Shown here one piece after another: positions 31,669 to 36,942 of a stretch of 36,942 nucleotides of DNA. Below the pieces are notes generated by a model. It was given only the letters and a program-made list of their open reading frames with translations. It was not told where the DNA came from and did no database searches. Numbering within the stretch: position 1 is the first letter of the stretch; each line of letters begins with the position of its first letter. This DNA is from Alphaproteobacteria bacterium (lineage in GTDB: Bacteria; Pseudomonadota; Alphaproteobacteria; UBA8366): positions 1 through 36,942 of the forward strand of contig JAJFJD010000025.1 in assembly GCA_021774335.1 (NCBI GenBank), in the 5' to 3' direction. A program made the translations under genes and the position numbers.

Positions 31669-33255
31669 TTAGTTCAATGCGGCGAGTGCTTTGGGTCCCT
31701 GAACGAAGCGCCATTCGTGCGACAGCCCTAAATAGAGGCCGACGCACATGACCAGCAGGACCAGCGTGAATGGCAGCCCAACGGTAATGGCCGCGGCCTG
31801 AAGGGCGCCGAGCGCATCACCGCCGCCGCCGAACAGCAGGGCACCCGCGATGACGCCTTCCATGGTGGCCCAGAAGATTCGTTGCGGTACCGGCGCGTCG
31901 AGTTTGCCACCTGAGGTGATGCTGTCGACCACCAGCGAACCGGAGTCCGACGAGGTGACGAAAAACACCAGCACCAGCACAATGGCGACAAACGAGGAAA
32001 TATTTGCCATGGGCAGGTTTTCCAGCATCTGGAACATGGCGAGCGACACATCGCTAATGCCAATGGCTAGCGCACCGATCTCATTCTGCGCCTGCTCCAG
32101 GGCCGAGCCACCGAAGCTCGCCATCCAGACCAGCGTGACCAAGGTCGGTACGAGTAGCACGGCAATGAGGAATTCCCGAACGGTGCGGCCCTTTGAGATG
32201 CGAGCGATAAACATACCGACAAAGGGCGACCAGGAAATCCACCAAGCCCAGTAGAACACCGTCCAGCCGTGGAAGAATTTATCGTCTTCGCGGCCGATCC
32301 AATTGCTCAGCGGGACGATGGTTTCGGCATAGGCTACTGCTGTGGTGCCCATTGTCGTCAAAATGGCAATGGTGGGTCCAGCTAGAACGACGAACAGTAG
32401 GAGCAACATGGCGAGCCCCATATTGATGTTGCTCAGCACCTTCACTCCGCCGTCAAGGCCACGGATCACGGAGATCACCGCGACAAAAGTGACGCCGATG
32501 ATGATGGCGATTTGCGTAGCGATGCCGCTATCGATTCCGAATAGGAATTTGAGGCCACTTGCCGCCTGCTGCGCGCCAAATCCGAGCGAGGTGGCCAGCC
32601 CGAAAATGGTCGCAAGGACGGCGACGATATCGATCGCATGGCCAAACCATCCCCAGCATCTGTCCTTTATCAGTGGAAAAAATCCGGACCGAATTGTGAG
32701 CGGTAATCCCTTGTTGAAAGTGAAAAAGGCCAGCGACAGCCCGACCACGGCGTATATGGCCCACGGGTGCAGTCCCCAATGGAACATAGTCGCACCCATC
32801 GCCGCATCGGCACCCTGCGGTGTCCTGGGCGGCGCGTTAAGCGGCGTGCCATACCAGTTGGTGTAATAGGCGGTGGGCTCGGCGACGCTCCAGAACATCA
32901 GCCCGATGCCCATCCCGGCGGCGAACAGCATGGAGAACCACGACAGCGTCGAGAATTCGGGTCTGGCGCCGATCCCGCCGAGGCGAATTTTTCCGAAAGG
33001 CAAAACGATCAGTACAAGACAGAAGATCACGAAAAGATTGCCGCCAACCATGAACAGCCAGTCGAAATGGGCGATGGACCATCCCTTGGCGCCGGCGAAA
33101 ACGGCTTTGGCGGGCTCGGGCGCTGTTAAAGTGCCGAGCACAAAAATCAGGATGAGAATGGCGGTAACCCAGAACACCGGGTGGTGCAGTTCCATCCCGT
33201 AACGCTGCAGATTGTCCTGACCGACCCGATAGTCAGTCCGATAACGGTCCGGCAT
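31669..33255 (-). CDS. BCCT-family transporter (betaine/carnitine/choline type)
   Basis: 528 residues with about 12 hydrophobic segments. Family signatures are present: FAAGMGIGLMFWSVAEPTAYY, the Trp-rich segment FYWAWWISWSPFVGMFIARI followed by SKGRTVREF, and FVTSSDSGSLVVDSITSGGK. The GMGIG segment is that of sodium-coupled betaine carriers. GGGAG lies 7 nt before ATG 33255. It follows the sarcosine/dimethylglycine methyltransferase gene by 33 bp in the same operon, which supports glycine betaine or a related osmolyte as substrate. There is no long charged C-terminal regulatory tail, so osmotic gating as in BetP is less likely. Confidence 0.94.
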   Translation of the reverse strand: MPDRYRTDYRVGQDNLQRYGMELHHPVFWVTAILILIFVLGTLTAPEPAKAVFAGAKGWSIAHFDWLFMVGGNLFVIFCLVLIVLPFGKIRLGGIGARPEFSTLSWFSMLFAAGMGIGLMFWSVAEPTAYYTNWYGTPLNAPPRTPQGADAAMGATMFHWGLHPWAIYAVVGLSLAFFTFNKGLPLTIRSGFFPLIKDRCWGWFGHAIDIVAVLATIFGLATSLGFGAQQAASGLKFLFGIDSGIATQIAIIIGVTFVAVISVIRGLDGGVKVLSNINMGLAMLLLLFVVLAGPTIAILTTMGTTAVAYAETIVPLSNWIGREDDKFFHGWTVFYWAWWISWSPFVGMFIARISKGRTVREFLIAVLLVPTLVTLVWMASFGGSALEQAQNEIGALAIGISDVSLAMFQMLENLPMANISSFVAIVLVLVFFVTSSDSGSLVVDSITSGGKLDAPVPQRIFWATMEGVIAGALLFGGGGDALGALQAAAITVGLPFTLVLLVMCVGLYLGLSHEWRFVQGPKALAALN

Positions 33256-33288
33256 TGCTGACTCCCCCTAATCCCGCCAATACATCGC

Positions 33289-34146
33289 TTAGGCGGCGAG
33301 CCGATAGTCCATGATGCCCCAGGCGAGATAGCCGCGGTCGGCGCCATCGACCCAATGGCGAAGGCCCTGCAGCATGTTCTCGACGTAATCTCGGCCCGAC
33401 AGTGCGACGATCTCGTCGTAGTGGTGCCGCAGTTCCTCGCCGACCCGCGCATAGTGCGTCCGCAGATGGTTGGTTAGCGGCGTGACCGACACTTCCGCGA
33501 AGCCGCGCATGCACAGTTCTTCGCGATAGAAGGCGAAAGATCCCAGCGTTTCGAGATGAATGCGGTCGAGGATCGGCTGCAGCACGCCAGACGGGCAGTC
33601 GTCGCTTTGCATCGGATCGGTAAAGATGAGCCGCCCGCCGGGCTTGAGAACCCGGGCAATCTCGTCAAGCACCTGGGGCCGGTCGCCGCTGTGAAGGATT
33701 GCATCCTGTGACCAGACAACGTCGAATGTCGAGGCCGGTTCCGGAATATCCTCGAAGCTGCCATGCGTGACGAAGATACGGTCCGACAGGCCGACTTCCG
33801 CATTCTTGTCGCGGTTCAAGTCGTTTTGGGTTTCGCTGAGGTTCAGACAGGTAACGCGACAACCGAATGTAGACGCCAGAACGCGTGCCGAGCCGCCATA
33901 TCCGGCACCCAGATCGATTACGCTGCTGTTCGGTCCAAGGTCAACCAGTTGGGCGGCCATGGTCGTTACCGTTCGTCGGCTCGCTTCACCGATATCTTCG
34001 TCGGGCGTCTTGTAGATGCCGAGATGCAGGTCTTCGCCGCCCCAGATATTCTGGTAGAAAGCGTCCGCTTCGGCGCTGTCGTAATACGCTTCGGCTTCGT
34101 CGACCGCTTGCGACCTAGGGCGCAATGTGCGTTTTCTCGGCGACAT
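33289..34146 (-). CDS. Sarcosine/dimethylglycine N-methyltransferase (SDMT)
   Basis: 285 residues. N-terminal AEAYYDSAEADAFYQNIWGG and EDLHLGIY are distinctive for SDMT, followed by the SAM-binding motif VIDLGAGYGGSARVLA and VWSQDAILHSGDR. It methylates sarcosine and dimethylglycine with SAM, the last steps to glycine betaine. The gene overlaps the upstream GSMT gene by 32 bp and has no Shine-Dalgarno of its own, so its translation is probably coupled. Confidence 0.9.
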   Translation of the reverse strand: MSPRKRTLRPRSQAVDEAEAYYDSAEADAFYQNIWGGEDLHLGIYKTPDEDIGEASRRTVTTMAAQLVDLGPNSSVIDLGAGYGGSARVLASTFGCRVTCLNLSETQNDLNRDKNAEVGLSDRIFVTHGSFEDIPEPASTFDVVWSQDAILHSGDRPQVLDEIARVLKPGGRLIFTDPMQSDDCPSGVLQPILDRIHLETLGSFAFYREELCMRGFAEVSVTPLTNHLRTHYARVGEELRHHYDEIVALSGRDYVENMLQGLRHWVDGADRGYLAWGIMDYRLAA

Positions 34147-34921
34147 GAACGAAGAAGTCAGGATCGTTTTCCTGATAGGTTTCCTGGAAATCGCCGAAGG
34201 TCTTGATTCGTTGGAAGCCCACCTCGGAAATCAATTTGCGTGTGTACGCTTTGCGCAGTGGAAAAAGGTTCAGGTGATGCTGAGAGCCATCCGGGAACGA
34301 GTAGCAGAACCGCGCCAGATTCTCGTCTACTTGCTCCGGTTCGGCGGATACCTGGTCGCCGCAGTAATAGTATTTGTGCTTCGATGAAAATCCGTTATCC
34401 AGGATGCTGTCGTAGTTGCGTTGATCCAGAATCAAAATGCCATCCCAGCGCAAGGCAGCATAGAACTCGGCAAGCGCGCGACGGCGGTCTTGTTCATCGA
34501 ATAGATGCGTGAACGAGTTGCCAAGGCAGATGATGGCATCGAATTTGCCGTGAACGTCTTTGTTGAGCCAGCGCCAATCCGCATGGACCGTGTGCAACAT
34601 CAAATCGCGCTCACGCGCGTTTTCGAACGCTTTTGTCAGCATTTCAGCGTTGCCATCGGCGCTGGTGACTTCGAATCCCGCTTTTAGAAGCTGAACGGAG
34701 TGAAACCCGGTTCCGGTCGCCACATCGAGAACTTTGTGCTTGCCCCGTGCTTTCAGGATGTCGATGAAAAATTGTCCTTCGCCGGCGGCGCGGGCGTCCC
34801 AGTCGATCAGTTCGTCCCATTTTTCGACAAAAGATTGGACATATTGCTTCTGATACAGGTCTGTTCCGCGCCTATTCGCCGGAACAGTCTGGGCTTCCAG
34901 TTCACCGGTAACGAAATTCAT
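34115..34921 (-). CDS. Glycine/sarcosine N-methyltransferase (GSMT)
   Basis: 268 residues from ATG 34921 (GAGGA 7 nt upstream; 12 further in-frame codons upstream look spurious). Features: YQKQYVQSFVEKWDELIDWD at the start, SAM motif VLDVATGTGFHSVQLL, DAIICLGNSFTHL and LDQRNYDSILDNGFSSKHKY. It methylates glycine to sarcosine and dimethylglycine. First gene of the three-gene betaine operon. The pathway is known from halophiles and cyanobacteria and avoids the need for choline. Confidence 0.92.
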   Translation of the reverse strand: MNFVTGELEAQTVPANRRGTDLYQKQYVQSFVEKWDELIDWDARAAGEGQFFIDILKARGKHKVLDVATGTGFHSVQLLKAGFEVTSADGNAEMLTKAFENARERDLMLHTVHADWRWLNKDVHGKFDAIICLGNSFTHLFDEQDRRRALAEFYAALRWDGILILDQRNYDSILDNGFSSKHKYYYCGDQVSAEPEQVDENLARFCYSFPDGSQHHLNLFPLRKAYTRKLISEVGFQRIKTFGDFQETYQENDPDFFVHVAEKTHIAP

Positions 34922-35625
34922 AAACTTTCCTCTTCGTCTTAACCGTTCATCATTCAAATAACCAATCGACCGGCGCGGTGGTCTTCGAGCGATGACCCAC
35001 CGATAAACGACATCGCACAGGCCGAGCCCGTCCGTGTCGAGTTGGCGTTGATTTTTTTTGATGGTTTAAAGGATCCGGGACCGAAGCCCTGCAACAAGTG
35101 CATCGGCATCCAAAAGACGTGCATTTGCGTTCTGTATTCGGTTTCCCGACAGAATTGGCGAGGCATCGCCGCAACACGTCCACCATCAGGACGGCGTATC
35201 TTTCTATCCCACCCGACAGTATTGCCGGTCCGTCGCCCAAGGGAAGCAGCTAAAGCGTAATAAGCGGTCGGTCGTAAATCAACTGGCACCCCAATTTGCC
35301 GCCCTTTGGCGTCCTGGTTATGAGGCAGGAGGACGGATTAGAAGCGGCCGGATACCGAGCAAGGAGGCGAACTATTTAGGAAACCAGCATTTTGGCGAAT
35401 TGAGTATCAAACTTTCATTACAACTTCGCGTTCGCGCTAATCGCCAAAATTGGGATCAGGTTCGGCTCGCTCGCGCAATACGCCGACTTCCGCTTATGGC
35501 TAAAAGCGGACCTTCCATCGTTCCAGATCGATGTCCGTTCTACCCCCAGAAGCGGACTCAGACTTCGCTCTGACGCTGCCCAATGTATCGCTCGCCGTAA
35601 AATTGGCTGGAGCTTTACACCGTAT
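34922..35625. other. 700-bp region without a convincing gene
   Basis: It must contain the promoter of the betaine operon. Open frames on both strands here have random-looking composition (Arg/Pro/Cys-rich) and no ribosome sites. The right third holds repeat copy A at 35483-35557. No sigma-factor motif could be assigned with confidence. Confidence 0.5.
35483..35557. repeat. Dispersed palindromic repeat, copy A
   Basis: 75 bp that align without gaps to 36699-36773 at 66 of 75 positions, in the same orientation. Contains AGCGGAC twice and GTCCGTT, so it can form hairpins in two alternative pairings. Confidence 0.8.
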
Positions 35626-36600
35626 CTATCTGTTTGAAAGTTTCTGTGCAGGTCTGGTTGGGGAAAGCCGCCAAAGGCGCTCCGCGTTCTGGTGAGCAAT
35701 CGCTTCCCGTACGGGCTCGGGTAACCGTATTAGCGCGGCCCGCCATAGTTCCACGGTTTCAACGTAAATATTCTGCCAGTCCCGCTCGGTGACCATGTCA
35801 AATCCCAGTACAAACCTACTACTATGGCGGATCATGAGATCTTTCCAAGCTGGCGTAAGGTCGCTGCCATCGAACATATCGATAAAACCGTAGCCCTTAT
35901 TTCTCCAGATGGAGGTGGCATGAGAGGTCATGAAATAGATGTTCCGGTGTGTGTTAATTAGCCTCTCAACATCAGGCGGCTCGAGCTGGCCCATGTGGAT
36001 GAGAACGAAAGGGTGATCGGCGTTGACCCGGATAAAGGTTTCGAATGCCGCCATCAATTGCGGATCATCGGCGCCTGCAAATTCCACATGAGCAACAAAC
36101 GGCCAACGTCTTCGTTTCGCCAGCGAGAGGGCGGCCTTAACTCGGTCATCGTCAAACGATGCCACGACCTCTTCAAACTGCTCACGACCACCGCCCTTCT
36201 TCGCATGCCAGAAGAGCACCTCTCCAATTGCCCCAAATCCGAGCAGGTCGTATTGGCTGCTGAGAAACCGCTCATACCGCGAGGCATCACCGCTCCTAAA
36301 AGGGCGGCCCTTTGCCCTGACAGCGGGTGTGATTCGATCTGGATACCGGCCAGCAAACGACAACAGTTTCTTGGTCCGTGTCCGCCGGCGATCATGGCCA
36401 TTCAGCGCCAACAGCGTGTGAGATACACCCGCCCGGTCCATGAGTTTTAGAATTTCGTTGAATTCGATAGTGTGCCGACCCTGACTGTGGGCGTCGACAA
36501 GTGTCAGCGATGGCGATACCGACGGGTTGCGTGCGGTCTGGCAGGCGGAAATCGCGACAGCTGCCGCACCGAGAGCCACACACCAAAAAACATATTTCAT
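35626..36600 (-). CDS. Amidohydrolase-like lipoprotein (TIM-barrel metal-dependent hydrolase family)
   Basis: 324 residues. An N-terminal lipoprotein signal ends VAISACQ (Cys20). Downstream it matches the amidohydrolase-2 pattern: LVDAHSQGRHTIEFNEILKL, DRAGVSHTLLALNG, GFGAIGEVLFWHAKK, HPFVLIHMGQL and the family ending AIAHQNAERLWRL. The usual metal site D-x-H-x-H is reduced to DAHSQ, so the second His is lost and metal binding or activity may be changed. Being a lipoprotein is unusual for this mostly cytoplasmic family. The Shine-Dalgarno is weak. It is flanked by direct repeats A and B. Confidence 0.82.
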   Translation of the reverse strand: MKYVFWCVALGAAAVAISACQTARNPSVSPSLTLVDAHSQGRHTIEFNEILKLMDRAGVSHTLLALNGHDRRRTRTKKLLSFAGRYPDRITPAVRAKGRPFRSGDASRYERFLSSQYDLLGFGAIGEVLFWHAKKGGGREQFEEVVASFDDDRVKAALSLAKRRRWPFVAHVEFAGADDPQLMAAFETFIRVNADHPFVLIHMGQLEPPDVERLINTHRNIYFMTSHATSIWRNKGYGFIDMFDGSDLTPAWKDLMIRHSSRFVLGFDMVTERDWQNIYVETVELWRAALIRLPEPVREAIAHQNAERLWRLSPTRPAQKLSNR

Positions 36601-36698
36601 TGAATGGTTCTTTGATCCTCGAGAGCGTTCAACAGACTGTGCTGTAGATAGGTCGAGTATAGTTTCCTAGTCGGCCGATGCGCTAGCCGTAGCGCCCC

Positions 36699-36773
36699 CC
36701 GACGTCTGCTCTTGGCTATCAGCGGACGTTCCATCGCTCCAGATCGATGTCCGCTCTACCCCCAGAAGCGGAC
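36699..36773. repeat. Dispersed palindromic repeat, copy B
   Basis: Second copy; here GTCCGCT (36750-36756) and AGCGGAC (36767-36773) pair perfectly around CTACCCCC and AG. It lies just left of the IS110-type element, between it and the amidohydrolase gene. Confidence 0.8.
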
Positions 36774-36812
36774 ATTCTATGTGCCACCTCTGACTTCCGC
36801 TAATGATGCGGT

Positions 36813-36887
36813 GGACGGCTCCCACCCGCCGGCATCTAGGTGCCAAAGTTGTGGTTTCGATGAACCACAGGGAAACAGGAGCCGTCC
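36813..36887 (+). promoter_or_regulatory. IS110 5' leader with an inverted repeat that covers the ribosome site
   Basis: GGACGGCTCC (36813-36822) is the exact complement of GGAGCCGTCC (36878-36887), which ends at the base before the transposase ATG and contains most of its AGGAG. Between them lies a second hairpin GTGGTT/AACCAC (36851-36868). A transcript entering from outside would hide the ribosome site. In IS110 elements this end can also encode the bridge RNA. Confidence 0.5.
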
Positions 36888-36942
36888 ATGACCGAAGTTA
36901 CCACGATCGGAGTTGATCTCGCGAAGACCGTATTTCAGATCC
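36888..36942 (+). mobile_element. IS110-family element, start of the transposase (cut by the right edge)
   Basis: Only the first 18 codons are visible: MTEVTTIGVDLAKTVFQI. This is the N-terminal start of the IS110-type DEDD transposase, where the Asp in GVDLAK is the first catalytic acid. AGGAG lies 6 nt before the ATG. The left boundary of the element is somewhere between the repeat copy B and the leader hairpin. Confidence 0.8.

Noticed and set aside
35042..35260. 72-codon plus-strand frame in the gap before the amidohydrolase
   Set aside because: Random-looking composition, no ribosome site, no recognisable domain.
1..36942. CRISPR arrays, tRNA or rRNA genes
   Set aside because: No regularly spaced repeats and no cloverleaf or rRNA-like sequences were seen on reading both strands; a tRNA scan was not run.

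Overview
The window looks like chromosomal DNA of a GC-rich alphaproteobacterium, perhaps a free-living marine or halotolerant Rhodospirillales-type organism. This rests on codon use, a CsgG/HfaB-type exporter, a FadJ/FadI/FadE/FadD operon, a glycine-methylation route to betaine and an IS110-type transposase. No tRNA, rRNA or CRISPR array was seen.

Layout. (1) 1-6484: a surface-fibre style region. A CsgG/HfaB-family outer-membrane lipoprotein is followed by a large secreted protein that runs off the left edge. Nearby are a small secreted glycine/serine-rich protein and three LuxR-type regulators, two with degenerate receiver domains as in CsgD. (2) 6520-15186: a leftward fatty-acid degradation operon fadD-fadE-fadI-fadJ and a patatin-like lipase. 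fadI has no ATG, GTG or TTG where it must start; an ATC sits at ideal distance from a perfect Shine-Dalgarno. (3) 15187-21860: AidB, a low-GC orphan gene, a GNAT acetyltransferase, a lipoprotein and a second AidB-like acyl-CoA dehydrogenase. The last two share a near-identical 3' end. (4) 22008-26984: a LysR regulator, a DsbA/FrnE-type oxidoreductase with an in-frame TGA replacing the first Cys of the active-site motif and a SECIS-like hairpin behind it (a likely selenoprotein), an ornithine cyclodeaminase-family enzyme, a TauD-type dioxygenase and small proteins. (5) 27125-31227: a probable catabolic cluster made of a leaderless NMT1/THI5-like protein, a VOC protein, a Cys-nucleophile alpha/beta hydrolase, a CMD-family protein and a luciferase-like monooxygenase. 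(6) 31669-34921: a leftward betaine operon with glycine/sarcosine methyltransferase, sarcosine/dimethylglycine methyltransferase and a BCCT transporter. (7) 35483-36942: a lipoprotein amidohydrolase between two 75-bp dispersed repeats, then the start of an IS110-family element cut by the right edge.

How the genes fit together. fadD activates fatty acids, and fadE, fadJ and fadI run the beta-oxidation spiral; the patatin may release fatty acids. The methyltransferases make glycine betaine while the BCCT carrier imports it, giving osmoprotection from two sources. The first region probably builds and controls an extracellular adhesin or amyloid-like structure.
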